Positions 1-7,784 of a DNA stretch of 60,671 nucleotides are shown piece by piece. How positions within the stretch are numbered: the first letter of the stretch is position 1; every line of letters starts with the position of its first letter. The position numbers and the translations under genes are program-made. The DNA comes from JBBDWR01 sp040902745 (GTDB lineage Bacteria; Actinomycetota; UBA4738; HRBIN12). The notes below the pieces were generated by a model that was given only the letters and a program-made list of their open reading frames with translations, did no database searches and was not told the origin of the DNA. The stretch is from contig JBBDWR010000027.1 of NCBI GenBank assembly GCA_040902745.1, forward strand, positions 1 through 60,671, in the 5' to 3' direction.

Positions 1-134
1 GGTTCGAGCAGCGGGTGGTCGCAGAAGCGAGGGATCTCGATCCCGAGCTGCTCGGCAGCGCGGATGATCAGCGTGCCTTTCGGGACCGTGACCTCCTTCC
101 CGTCGATCGTGAGGGAGACGGCGTCGTCGACCAC
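1..134 (-). CDS. nuoG: NADH-quinone oxidoreductase subunit G, N-terminal fragment
   Basis: The gene runs off the left edge, so only about 44 N-terminal residues are present. They read as the start of the plant-type [2Fe-2S] ferredoxin domain of NuoG: a short beta strand (SLTIDGKEVTVPKG), then AAEQLGIEIPRFCDHP, whose cysteine would be the first cluster ligand. NuoG carries electrons from the NuoE/NuoF module to the quinone arm. The GTG start shares one base with the TAG stop of nuoF, so the gene is translationally coupled to the nuo operon. The rest of the protein cannot be judged. Confidence 0.88.
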   Translation of the reverse strand, partial: MVDDAVSLTIDGKEVTVPKGTLIIRAAEQLGIEIPRFCDHPLLE

Positions 135-1441
135 TACGCGCCCACCTCCTCGAGCTCGTCGCGCGTCGGAGCGCCGCTCATCGGACACCGTCCGAGGCGG
201 ATGTGCTCCTCGTACTCGGGGCGGAAGAACTTCAACGACGACTGCAGCGGCGACACCGCACCGTCGGCGAGTGCGCAGAACGAACGGAACAGGATCTTGG
301 ACCCGGCGTCCTCCATCACCGGGATGTCCCGGTCCTGGCCGAACCCCTGTTCCACGCGGCCGAGGACCCGCGTCATCCACCACGTGCCCTCGCGACACGG
401 CGTGCACTTGCCGCAGGACTCGTGCGCGTAGAACTCCATCCATCGGCGCGTCGCCTCGACGACGCAGTCGGTCTCGTCCAGCACTTGGAGCGCGCCGGTA
501 CCTAGCAACGAACCCGCCGCGGCGACCGACTCGAAGTCGAGGCCGACGTCGAGGTGTTCGTCGGTGAGGAACGGCGTCGACGACCCGCCGGGCGTCCACG
601 CCTTGAGGCCCTTGCCCTCCTTCACACCGCCGGCGGCGTCGAGCACCTCTCGGAACGTGGTGCCCATAGGGAACTCGTAGTTCCCCGGTCGTTCGACCTT
701 GCCCGAAAGGGTGAACAGCTTGGTGCCCGGCGACTTCTCCGTGCCGATCGAAGCGAACCACTCGGCACCCCGCGCGACGATCAGCGGAACGTTCGCGAGG
801 GTCTCCACGTTGTTGACCGCGGTCGGACTCGAATAGAGCCCCTCCACCGCGGGGAACGGCGGTCGCAGCCGCGGCTGGCCGCGCAAGCCCTCCAGGGAGT
901 TGAGCAGCGCCGTCTCCTCACCGCAGATGTACGCGCCGGCGCCGCGGAACACGGTGACCTTCACGTCGGACCCCGAACCCAGGATGTTCTCGCCGACGAA
1001 GCCCTTCGCCTCGGCCTCGCGGACCGCGCGCTCCAGCAGCGTCGCCTGCCACAGATACTCCCCGCGGGTATAGATGAACGCGTGGGTGCACCCGATCGCA
1101 CGGGCCGCGATCACGACCCCCTCCACCAGCAGGTGCGGGGTGCGCTCGACGATCTCGCGGTTGTTGCACGTCCCGGGCTCGGACTCGTCGAAGTTGCAGA
1201 CCAGGTAGGTGGGCTTGCCCGTGTCCTGGGGAACGAACGACCACTTCACGCCCGTCGGGAACCCTGCGCCGCCACGGCCACGCAGTCCCGCGGTCTTGAC
1301 GAGTTCGATCAGCTCCTGCCCGCTCATCTGCACCGCCGCGCGCAGGCCCTCGTAGCCGCCACGGGCGAGGTAGCCGTCGATGCCGACGGCATCGGGCTCG
1401 TCCCACATCGCCGAGAGCACACGGGGCTCTCCGTGAGTCAC
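134..1441 (-). CDS. nuoF: NADH-quinone oxidoreductase subunit F (NADH/FMN-binding)
   Basis: NuoF binds NADH, FMN and a [4Fe-4S] cluster and is the electron entry point of complex I. From the GTG at 1441 (GTGA overlap with the nuoE stop) it is 435 residues, the usual length. A longer in-frame extension into nuoE is low complexity and not credible. Visible motifs: the glycine-rich NADH-binding segment GRGGAGFPTG near residue 55, the FMN region GAGAYICGEETALLNSLEG near residue 160, and the cluster ligands Cys343, Cys346, Cys349 (ESCGKCTPC) and Cys389. With NuoE and NuoG next to it, this complex I has a full NADH-oxidising module and is not the truncated ferredoxin- or F420-type enzyme. Confidence 0.97.
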   Translation of the reverse strand: MTHGEPRVLSAMWDEPDAVGIDGYLARGGYEGLRAAVQMSGQELIELVKTAGLRGRGGAGFPTGVKWSFVPQDTGKPTYLVCNFDESEPGTCNNREIVERTPHLLVEGVVIAARAIGCTHAFIYTRGEYLWQATLLERAVREAEAKGFVGENILGSGSDVKVTVFRGAGAYICGEETALLNSLEGLRGQPRLRPPFPAVEGLYSSPTAVNNVETLANVPLIVARGAEWFASIGTEKSPGTKLFTLSGKVERPGNYEFPMGTTFREVLDAAGGVKEGKGLKAWTPGGSSTPFLTDEHLDVGLDFESVAAAGSLLGTGALQVLDETDCVVEATRRWMEFYAHESCGKCTPCREGTWWMTRVLGRVEQGFGQDRDIPVMEDAGSKILFRSFCALADGAVSPLQSSLKFFRPEYEEHIRLGRCPMSGAPTRDELEEVGA

Positions 1442-2049
1442 GCGCGCACCTCCTGCGGATCGGGCTCGGGATCGGGATCGGGATCCAGCGGCTCGAGACC
1501 CGCGAGGATCCTCGACGCCTCGCAAAAGCTCGTCGGCGCGATCGATCCGCGAGCGGCCTCGGGAACGAGCCCCTCGCGCACGGCGCGGATCAGAGTACGG
1601 GCGGCATCGGGGGTGACGCGATCGTGGTTCGCGGAGTTCAGCTGGACGACGGGCGCGAAGTCGCACACGCCGAGACATTCCTCCTGATGCACGGTCAGCA
1701 GTCCGTCCTCGCTGATCTCTTCCGCGCCGGGACCCGCCTCGTCAACACAGGCGTGGTACACCTCGTTGCCGCCGACCAGCGCGCAGGCGACGTTGGTGCA
1801 TACCGAGACGACGTGTCGGCCGGTCTCGTGCATCCGCAGCATCGTGTAGAAGGTCGCAACCGATTCCACCTCGGCGGTCGTGATACCGAGCAGGTCGGCG
1901 ATCTCCCGCATGCCCTCGCGCGACACGTGTCCGTCGATCGACTGCACCAGGTAGAGCAGCGGAACCAGCGCCGAGCGCTCCCCGCCTTGTGGGAACCGCG
2001 CGATGATCTCGCGCGCCTCGGCGCGCCGGGCGTCGTCGAAGACCGGCAT
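1438..2049 (-). CDS. nuoE: NADH-quinone oxidoreductase subunit E ([2Fe-2S])
   Basis: This is the thioredoxin-fold [2Fe-2S] subunit of the NADH dehydrogenase module. The four cluster cysteines are present as Cys84/Cys89 (VCTNVAC) and Cys125/Cys129 (ECLGVC). The N-terminal helical region (ALVPLLYLVQ...GHVSREGMREIADLLGI) is typical of the family. At 203 residues it is longer than the common 160-180 because of a C-terminal tail that ends in an acidic Asp-Pro run encoded by a short GGGATC repeat (about 1462-1480). The ATG shares one base with the nuoD stop, and the stop overlaps the nuoF start. Confidence 0.96.
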   Translation of the reverse strand: MPVFDDARRAEAREIIARFPQGGERSALVPLLYLVQSIDGHVSREGMREIADLLGITTAEVESVATFYTMLRMHETGRHVVSVCTNVACALVGGNEVYHACVDEAGPGAEEISEDGLLTVHQEECLGVCDFAPVVQLNSANHDRVTPDAARTLIRAVREGLVPEAARGSIAPTSFCEASRILAGLEPLDPDPDPEPDPQEVRA

Positions 2050-3317
2050 CAGCGATCCACCCCGCCCATCACCGGGTCCAGGCTGGCGATCGAGGCGATC
2101 GCGTCCGCGACGAGGCCGCCCTCGAGCATCCCCGGCACGGCCTGCAGGTTCACGAACGAGGGATCCCGGATCTTCACGCGATAGGGACGGAACTCCCCGT
2201 CGGAGACCACGTAGAACCCGAGCTCCCCGCGCGGAGATTCCACCGCCTGGTAGACCTCGCCCGCGGGAACCGAGACGCCTTCGGTCACCATCTTGAAGTG
2301 GTGGATCAGCGCCTCCATCGACTCTTCCATGATGTGGCGCACGTAGGCCTCGGAGTTGCCGATGCCGTCGGGACCGACCTCCAGTTCCGCGGGCCAGCGC
2401 ACCTTGTGGTCCGAGACCATCACCTCGCCGGGTTCGAGCCGATCGAGCGCCTGCTCGACGATCTTCAGCGACTCGCGCATCTCCGCCATACGGATCTCGT
2501 AGCGCGCGTAGCAGTCGGACTCCTCGCGTACCGGCACCTCGAAGTCGTAGGTCTCATACCCCAGGTAGGGCTCGTCCCGGCGGACGTCCTTGGCGACCCC
2601 GGCGGCGCGCAGCGGCGGACCGGTGACGCCGAGCTCGAGCGCACGATCGGCCGTGAGGATGCCGACGCCCTGGTTGCGCTCGATCCAGATCGGGTTGCGG
2701 CGCAGCACGCGGTCGTACTCATCGAGACGCTCAGCCATCGTCTTCATGAAAGAGCGGATCTTCTTCACGCCGCGGGGGGGCAGGTCCATCACCAGGCCAC
2801 CGATCCGGATGAACGCGTGGTTCATCCGCAGGCCGGTGATCTCCTCGTACAGCGACAGGATCATCTCGCGCTCGCGGAAGCCGAAGACCATCATGCTCAC
2901 CGCGCCGAGCTCGAGCCCGCCCGTGGCGACCCAGACGAGGTGGGATGAGATCCGGTTGAGCTCGTTGAGGATCATCCGGATCGTCTGCGCGCGGGGCGGC
3001 GCCTCGATCCCGAGCAACCGCTCGACCGCGAGACAGTAGGCCAGCTCGTTGAAGAACGGCGAGAGGTAGTCGGCGCGGGTGATGTAGGTGATCCCCTGGG
3101 TCCACGTTCGGGGCTCGGTGTTCTTCTCGATGCCCGTGTGCAGGTAGCCGATGATCGGCCGACACGACACGACGGTCTCGCCGTCCAGTTCCAACAGCAG
3201 CCGCAACACACCGTGGGTCGAGGGGTGCTGCGGCCCCATGTTGATGATCATCGTCTCCTTGCGCAGCTCGTGGCCCTGCGATTGCAACTCGTCGTACGTG
3301 TCGCGCGTCTCGGTCAT
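2049..3317 (-). CDS. nuoD: NADH-quinone oxidoreductase subunit D (49 kDa)
   Basis: NuoD forms most of the quinone-binding pocket at the junction of complex I. The 422-residue product begins with the typical motif GPQHPSTHGVLRLLLELDGE, followed by RPIIGYLHTGIEK and the C-terminal DPSFVNLQAVPGMLEGG, all characteristic of NuoD and related [NiFe]-hydrogenase large subunits. It ends without hydrogenase metal-binding cysteines, as expected for complex I. A 7-bp gap separates it from nuoC, and its stop overlaps the nuoE ATG by one base. Confidence 0.97.
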   Translation of the reverse strand: MTETRDTYDELQSQGHELRKETMIINMGPQHPSTHGVLRLLLELDGETVVSCRPIIGYLHTGIEKNTEPRTWTQGITYITRADYLSPFFNELAYCLAVERLLGIEAPPRAQTIRMILNELNRISSHLVWVATGGLELGAVSMMVFGFREREMILSLYEEITGLRMNHAFIRIGGLVMDLPPRGVKKIRSFMKTMAERLDEYDRVLRRNPIWIERNQGVGILTADRALELGVTGPPLRAAGVAKDVRRDEPYLGYETYDFEVPVREESDCYARYEIRMAEMRESLKIVEQALDRLEPGEVMVSDHKVRWPAELEVGPDGIGNSEAYVRHIMEESMEALIHHFKMVTEGVSVPAGEVYQAVESPRGELGFYVVSDGEFRPYRVKIRDPSFVNLQAVPGMLEGGLVADAIASIASLDPVMGGVDR

Positions 3318-3324
3318 CGGCGCG

Positions 3325-3828
3325 TCACCAGTCCAGCCGCTCGTCGATCGGCGGCATCACTTTGCCGTCCGTGTACTGGGTGCCGACCCCGCCGAGCCCG
3401 TAGTCCTTGCGCAGCGGGAACCCCTCCCAGTCGTCGGGGAGCAAGATCCGGGTCAGGTCGGGATGACCGTCGAACGTGATGCCGAAGAAGTCGTAGGTCT
3501 CGCGTTCGTGCCAGTTCGCGGTCGGGAACAAGAACGAAACCGTTGGAACCCGGGCATCGTCCTCAGCGACACCCACCTTCACGCGAAGGCGGTGCTTGTG
3601 CACGGTGGAGTACAGCTCGTAGGCGACCCAGAAGCGCAGCTGCTGCTGGGGACGATCGGTCGCCGTAACGCTCGAGAGGAAATCGAACGCGAGTTCGGCG
3701 TCCTCGCGCAGCCACATCAGCGCATCGAGTAGACCCCCGCGGTCCACGATCGCGGTCGTCTCCCCGCGCGAGGTGAGCACGTCCGGATAGCGGGCACCGA
3801 CCCGCTCGGCGAGCTGGTCCGGCGTCAC
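3325..3828 (-). CDS. nuoC: NADH-quinone oxidoreductase subunit C (30 kDa)
   Basis: The GTG at 3828 overlaps the nuoB stop (GTGA) and gives 167 residues, normal for free-standing NuoC. The C-terminal signature is clear: HERETYDFFGITFDGHPDLT, then LPDDWEGFPLRKDY, the conserved 30-kDa subunit pattern. A longer in-frame reading into nuoB has no homology-like content and is rejected. NuoC pairs with NuoD in the peripheral arm. It is separate from nuoD here, unlike the enterobacterial fusion. Confidence 0.96.
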   Translation of the reverse strand: MTPDQLAERVGARYPDVLTSRGETTAIVDRGGLLDALMWLREDAELAFDFLSSVTATDRPQQQLRFWVAYELYSTVHKHRLRVKVGVAEDDARVPTVSFLFPTANWHERETYDFFGITFDGHPDLTRILLPDDWEGFPLRKDYGLGGVGTQYTDGKVMPPIDERLDW

Positions 3829-4355
3829 AGCGCCCGCGTCTCCTCGCGGACCTTCTCCTGCAGGCGGAGGATCCCGTACATCAGCATCTCCGGCTTCGGG
3901 GGGCAGCCGGGGACGTACATGTCGACGGGGACGATCGTGTCGACCCCCTGCACGATCGCGTAATTCGTGAACATGCCGCCGGCCGACGCGCACACACCCA
4001 TCGACAGCACCCACTTCGGCTCGGCCATCTGGTCGTAGATCCGGCGCAGCACCGGCGCCATCTTCTGCGACACCCGGCCCGAGACGATCATCAGGTCCGC
4101 CTGCCGCGGCGACGCGCGGAAGATCTCCATCCCCCAGCGGGCAAGGTCGTAGTTCGCCGCGCCCGCGGTCATCATCTCGATCGCGCAGCACGCGAGCCCG
4201 AACGTCGCCGGCCACATCGACTGCTTGCGCGCCCAGCCGACCGCGCGATCCAGCCGGGTCAGCAGGATGCCGCGGCGGACCTGTTCCTCGATCTCCTCCG
4301 GTGTCAGTTCGGCCTTCTCGCCGAGCTCGAATCCCCCGATCCGCTCAACGGGCAC
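3825..4355 (-). CDS. nuoB: NADH-quinone oxidoreductase subunit B (N2 cluster)
   Basis: NuoB carries cluster N2, the last iron-sulfur centre before quinone. The ligands are visible as the tandem Cys56-Cys57 (GLACCAIEM), Cys122 (GVCAS) and Cys151 (PGCPPKP). The GTG start at 4355 lies 11 bp inside nuoA, and a good ribosome-binding site (GGAGGTG about 6 bp upstream) supports it. At 176 residues it is typical. It is coupled by overlap to nuoA upstream and nuoC downstream. Confidence 0.97.
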   Translation of the reverse strand: MPVERIGGFELGEKAELTPEEIEEQVRRGILLTRLDRAVGWARKQSMWPATFGLACCAIEMMTAGAANYDLARWGMEIFRASPRQADLMIVSGRVSQKMAPVLRRIYDQMAEPKWVLSMGVCASAGGMFTNYAIVQGVDTIVPVDMYVPGCPPKPEMLMYGILRLQEKVREETRAL

Positions 4356-4800
4356 CGGTGGACACCTCCTTCGCCGCGGCGCGCTGCGTCGCAGCCGCCA
4401 GGCGGGCGGCGCGCAGCGCGGGCCGGAGCCCGCGGTCCTGCTCCTCCCAGTCGAGGCCGCCGCTGCGCCAGACGTACGCGTAGGCCACGAACACGAGCAG
4501 GATGAACACCCCCATCTCGATCAATCCGAACAACCCGAACTGGCGGAACGACACGGCCCACGGGAACAAGAAGATCGTCTCGATGTCGAAGATGATGAAC
4601 AGCATCGCGATCACGTAGAACTTCACGGCGTAGCGCTCGTTGCGCGGCAGCCGGATCGGCTCGATCCCGCACTCGTAGGCGTCCAGCTTGGATGGCGTCG
4701 GATGTTTGGGGGCGATCAGCGTCGATGCCGCGAGCGACGCTGCGACGAACAACGTCGAGATGCCGAGCAGGATCACGATCGGCAGATAGTCACCGAGCAC
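4345..4800 (-). CDS. nuoA: NADH-quinone oxidoreductase subunit A
   Basis: This small membrane subunit of complex I has three hydrophobic helices (about residues 5-27, 62-84 and 91-112). The signature YECGIEPI precedes helix 2, followed by FYVIAMLFIIFDIETIFLFPW, including the conserved acidic residues of the quinone-gating loop. The C-terminal tail (about residues 115-151) is longer and more basic/Ala-rich than in typical NuoA. The start is GTG, 24 bp after the stop of the upstream reductase gene, so the nuo genes are probably co-transcribed with it. Confidence 0.95.
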   Translation of the reverse strand: MLGDYLPIVILLGISTLFVAASLAASTLIAPKHPTPSKLDAYECGIEPIRLPRNERYAVKFYVIAMLFIIFDIETIFLFPWAVSFRQFGLFGLIEMGVFILLVFVAYAYVWRSGGLDWEEQDRGLRPALRAARLAAATQRAAAKEVSTGAR

Positions 4801-4824
4801 GGGCGCATCCTATCGTCACGGTTC

Positions 4825-6081
4825 TCACGAGGCCGGGGCGAGTCGTTCCAGCACGTAGATCAGCTTGTCCTGCGCGTCCCCGTTCTTGCCGTCGGTCAAG
4901 TTCGCGAGCACGCGCATCGCCAGGTTCATCACCGACTTGTTGGGGAGCAGCAGCCGAGTCGAGGCTTGCATCACCGCCGGGTGCCCGATCGCCTTGGCGA
5001 ACCCGCGCCCGATCGTGAAGTAACGGCCGTAGGTCTCGCGCAGCACGGTCGGGTACAACATCGCGCGACCCATCCGCCCGCTCACCAGCGCGTCGTGACA
5101 CAACTCCGCGGCGATCTCGCCGGTCTCCATCGCGTAGGAGATCCCCTCGCCGTTGAACGGGCTCACGAATCCCGCCGCGTCGCCGATCAGCAGCAAACCG
5201 GGCATCGCGAGCGGGGTGCGGTTCATGCCCATCGGCAGTGGTCCGGACAGCACCGGTCCCACGGCGGTGTCCTCATTGATGTTCCAGTCCGCCGGCATCA
5301 TCGAGATGAACGCGTCGAAGAGCCGCTGGGCCGAGACGTCCTTGAAGTTCTTGAACGTGTTCAGCAGCCCGGCGCCGAGGTTGAGCGTGCCGTCCGCGAC
5401 GGGGAACAACCAGCCGTACCCGGGCAGCAGCTCCTCGCCCTCCCACAGGTCCAGCCAGGACTCGAACCAGGGGCCCGGATGCCGCTCGGTGCGGTAGTAG
5501 CGGCGGGCCGCGATCCCCAGGGGCCTCGACGTGACGCGCTTGACGCCGGTCTGGCCGGCGAAGCGGCTCGGCGCGCCGTCGCTCGCGAGCACGAGCTTGG
5601 CGCGGATCTGCCTCGGTTCGGCGTCTCGATCGTCGGCGGGCCGAACGGTCGCCCCCGAGACCCAGCCGTCCTTCATCAGCGGCGCGACGACCTCCGTCGC
5701 CTCGAGCAAACGGGCACCGGCCTTCTCGGCGCGTCGCGCGAGCAACGCGTCGAAGTCCATGCGGGTCGCCACCAAGCCGAAGTCGGGGAAGCCGTCGAGC
5801 TTGGGCCACTCGAGTTCGAGGTTCGCGTGACTCGAGTAGACGCGCAGGCCCTTCACACGCTCGAACATCGGATCGTCGGGGTCCACCCCCATCTTCAACA
5901 CCGCGCGCACCGCACGCGGCGTGAGTCCGTCGCCGCAGACCTTCTCCCGCGGGAACGTGGCCTTGTCGGCGACCGTGACGTCGATCCCGTGCCGCGCGAG
6001 GTAATAGGCCGCGGACGCCCCACCGGGTCCGGCCCCGACGACCAGGACGTCGGTGTCGATGACGCCGTTCGCGCTGCTCAT
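4825..6081 (-). CDS. Geranylgeranyl reductase family flavoprotein, probable menaquinone side-chain reductase
   Basis: This is a 418-residue FAD-dependent oxidoreductase of the geranylgeranyl reductase family. It has the dinucleotide-binding GAGPGG at residues 16-21, then FPREKVCGDGLTPRAV (substrate/FAD motif with the conserved Cys) and the second FAD motif LLIGDAAGFVSPFNGEGI. In Actinobacteria the family includes MenJ, which saturates one isoprene unit of menaquinone, as well as archaeol and carotenoid/chlorophyll enzymes. Its place as first gene of the nuo transcription unit, near a polyprenyl synthase, favours menaquinone as substrate, but this is inference. The ATG at 6081 has GGAGG upstream; an in-frame extension to 6123 would run through an operator and the promoter -10 region. 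Confidence 0.85.
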   Translation of the reverse strand: MSSANGVIDTDVLVVGAGPGGASAAYYLARHGIDVTVADKATFPREKVCGDGLTPRAVRAVLKMGVDPDDPMFERVKGLRVYSSHANLELEWPKLDGFPDFGLVATRMDFDALLARRAEKAGARLLEATEVVAPLMKDGWVSGATVRPADDRDAEPRQIRAKLVLASDGAPSRFAGQTGVKRVTSRPLGIAARRYYRTERHPGPWFESWLDLWEGEELLPGYGWLFPVADGTLNLGAGLLNTFKNFKDVSAQRLFDAFISMMPADWNINEDTAVGPVLSGPLPMGMNRTPLAMPGLLLIGDAAGFVSPFNGEGISYAMETGEIAAELCHDALVSGRMGRAMLYPTVLRETYGRYFTIGRGFAKAIGHPAVMQASTRLLLPNKSVMNLAMRVLANLTDGKNGDAQDKLIYVLERLAPAS

Positions 6082-6097
6082 GGGGCCTCCGTGGGGT

Positions 6098-6115
6098 TTG
6101 TGAAAAGTTTCACAA
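6098..6115. promoter_or_regulatory. Rex-type operator 1 (downstream of the nuo promoter)
   Basis: TTGTGAA-AAGT-TTCACAA is a perfect 7-bp inverted repeat with a 4-bp spacer, matching the well-known Rex consensus TTGTGAANNNNTTCACAA. It lies 17 bp upstream of the reductase/nuo operon start and, given the promoter predicted at 6122-6150, would occupy about +1 to +18, a position that blocks transcription. A rex gene is encoded at 24794-25477. Confidence 0.88.
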
Positions 6116-6121
6116 GGGGCC

Positions 6122-6150
6122 ATGGTACCCGCTCGTGAAGTCCTTCACAA
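6122..6150 (-). promoter_or_regulatory. Predicted sigma-A-type promoter of the reductase-nuoABCDEFG operon
   Basis: On the minus strand TTGTGA (6150-6145), a 17-bp spacer and TACCAT (6127-6122) form a plausible -35/-10 pair, placing the transcription start near 6115. The promoter is bracketed by the two Rex-type operators. The start site is predicted, not measured. Confidence 0.6.
6133..6150. promoter_or_regulatory. Rex-type operator 2 (overlaps the -35 box)
   Basis: TCGTGAA-GTCC-TTCACAA matches the Rex inverted repeat with one mismatch in the outer position. Its centre is 35 bp from operator 1, and on the minus strand its TTGTGA end doubles as the predicted -35 hexamer. Two operators flanking the core promoter suggest tight repression at low NADH/NAD+. 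Confidence 0.85.
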
Positions 6151-6217
6151 GAGGCTACGCCCGTGCTCAGGAGCGGGCAAACGCGGGCACGCGCCGAAGG
6201 CGGATCGGTGGCATCAG

Positions 6218-6664
6218 TCAGCCCGGGGCACGGTGGTCCCAGCTCTCCAGGTGGGTGGGTTCGAGCCTCAGGAAGCCGAGGTCGGGGATCGACCGCGCGA
6301 GGTGCTCGAACCCGTCCCCGGTCAGCAGCACCCGGTATTTCTGGTGCCAGTCGCTCATCGCCGAGCGCATCTCGGGATCGGTGGCGAGCAGCATCTGCGC
6401 ACGCCCCTCCAGGATCACCCCCGACAGATTCAGCCAGTCGCGCCCACGGTCCAGGATCACGCTCACCCGCGGATCGAGCTCGCCGCTCAGCCACGACCGC
6501 CCGCCGCGGCGCGTCGAGAGATAGATCGCGTCCTCGCGCCACACGAACCAGGCGGGCGCGACGTGCGGTCCACCGTCGGGGTCCACGGTGGCGAGCCGCG
6601 CCTCGGTGAGGTCTTTGAACATCGTGCGCAGCTTGTGTAGGTCGGCGGACAGGTCCTGGATCAC
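6218..6664 (-). CDS. Pyridoxamine 5'-phosphate oxidase-fold flavin/F420-dependent protein
   Basis: This 148-residue split-barrel protein has the order LATVDPDGGPHVAPAWFVW, IYLSTRRGGRSWL, DPRVSVILDRG and DWLNLSGVILEGRAQML, the pattern of small PPOX-class FMN- or F420-binding oxidoreductases common in Actinobacteria. The substrate cannot be told from sequence. The GTG start overlaps the stop of the upstream polyprenyl synthase by 4 bp (GTGA), so the two are coupled. The downstream 67 bp lead into the Rex-controlled promoter of the next operon. Confidence 0.8.
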   Translation of the reverse strand: MIQDLSADLHKLRTMFKDLTEARLATVDPDGGPHVAPAWFVWREDAIYLSTRRGGRSWLSGELDPRVSVILDRGRDWLNLSGVILEGRAQMLLATDPEMRSAMSDWHQKYRVLLTGDGFEHLARSIPDLGFLRLEPTHLESWDHRAPG

Positions 6665-7689
6665 GGCCGCGCTCCCACGAGTTGCGCGATCTCCCGCAGC
6701 GCTTCGGCCGGTTCCACAGCGAGGTCGGCGTGCCTCAGCGCCGACATCGCGTCTGCGATCAGCTCGTCCGCGTGATCCGCGGCCGCGTCCAACACGCCCG
6801 CCGAGCGAAGCATGGATCGCGCCTCATCCGCCGGAGCGCTCTGGAGCCGCGCGAACGTCGCCGGGTCGAGGGTCTCCCGAGCCCGGGCCCGGATCCAGCT
6901 CGGGCGTTCTTGCCACAGATCTGCCTCGCCCTCGAGCACCCCGAGCAGATCGTCGCGCACTTGGAACGCCTCGCCGAGGGGCCGGCCGTACGCGGAAAGC
7001 GCGGTGAGCAGTTCGATCCGTGCCCCTGCGAGCAAAGCACCGATCTGCAGCGGTCCCTCGACCGTGTAGCTCCCGGTTTTCAACGACGAGATCCGGTCCG
7101 CGATCTGTTCGTCCGCGGCCTCGGACGACAGATCGAGGAACTGGCCCACCGCCATCTCCACCCGCATCCGGTCGTAGCGCCGCCTCGCCGCCTGGAGGAT
7201 CTCGCCCTCGTATCCCGCCGCGCCGAACAGCCGGTCCGCGAGGACGGCTGCGAGATCGCCGACGAGGATCGCGATCGATACGCCCGTCTGCGCACCGGAC
7301 TCGACCTCCGACCCCCCGCCGAACCGCTCGTGCGTCGTCTCCACCCCCCGGCGGGTCGGCGATCGATCCATCACGTCGTCGTGCACGAGCGCAAAGGTGT
7401 GCAACAACTCCAGGGCCGCCGCGGCGCGGACGATCCGCTCGTCGTCCTGCCCGCCGGCCGCACGGGATCCCCAGTAGCACAAGGCGGGTCGGATCCTCTT
7501 GCCACCGGAGCGCACCAGGCGAAGGAGCTCGTCGACCAGCGCCACGCCTTCGGGTTGCTCGGTCTCCAGCTCCGTGCGCTGGCCCAGCAGGAAGCCGACC
7601 AGCTCGTGGTCGATCCGGGCGCGCAACGCGTCGTGAGCGATCGCCTCTGCGCCCGGGACCGGTTCGGGATACCCCCCAACGGCCTGCAT
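6661..7689 (-). CDS. Polyprenyl diphosphate synthase (E-type, probably menaquinone side chain)
   Basis: This isoprenoid chain-elongating synthase has GGKRIRPAL (IPP binding), the first aspartate-rich motif DDVMD at about residues 104-108 and the second region QVRDDLLGVLEG near residue 240, where the usual DDxxD is DDLLG, a common variant in actinobacterial enzymes. At 342 residues it is typical. The ATG at 7689 is preferred; a GTG three codons upstream (7698) is also possible. Proximity to the quinone-reductase-like gene and complex I suggests menaquinone side-chain synthesis, but chain length cannot be read from sequence. Confidence 0.88.
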   Translation of the reverse strand: MQAVGGYPEPVPGAEAIAHDALRARIDHELVGFLLGQRTELETEQPEGVALVDELLRLVRSGGKRIRPALCYWGSRAAGGQDDERIVRAAAALELLHTFALVHDDVMDRSPTRRGVETTHERFGGGSEVESGAQTGVSIAILVGDLAAVLADRLFGAAGYEGEILQAARRRYDRMRVEMAVGQFLDLSSEAADEQIADRISSLKTGSYTVEGPLQIGALLAGARIELLTALSAYGRPLGEAFQVRDDLLGVLEGEADLWQERPSWIRARARETLDPATFARLQSAPADEARSMLRSAGVLDAAADHADELIADAMSALRHADLAVEPAEALREIAQLVGARP

Positions 7690-7784
7690 GGCTCCCACGG
7701 TAGCGCACGACGGTCGCCACCCGAGGCCTCACCCGATGCGGGCGATATCATGTGGCCGCGCGCCCCGAGGTGCGCCAAACATCC

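Noticed and set aside
1462..1480. GGGATC repeats as a regulatory element
   Set aside because: They encode the Asp-Pro tail of NuoE in frame and look like simple codon slippage.
4225..6138. A 637-codon plus-strand open frame across nuoA and the flavoprotein
   Set aside because: Antisense shadow of nuoB, nuoA and the reductase; no motif, His/Arg-rich composition.
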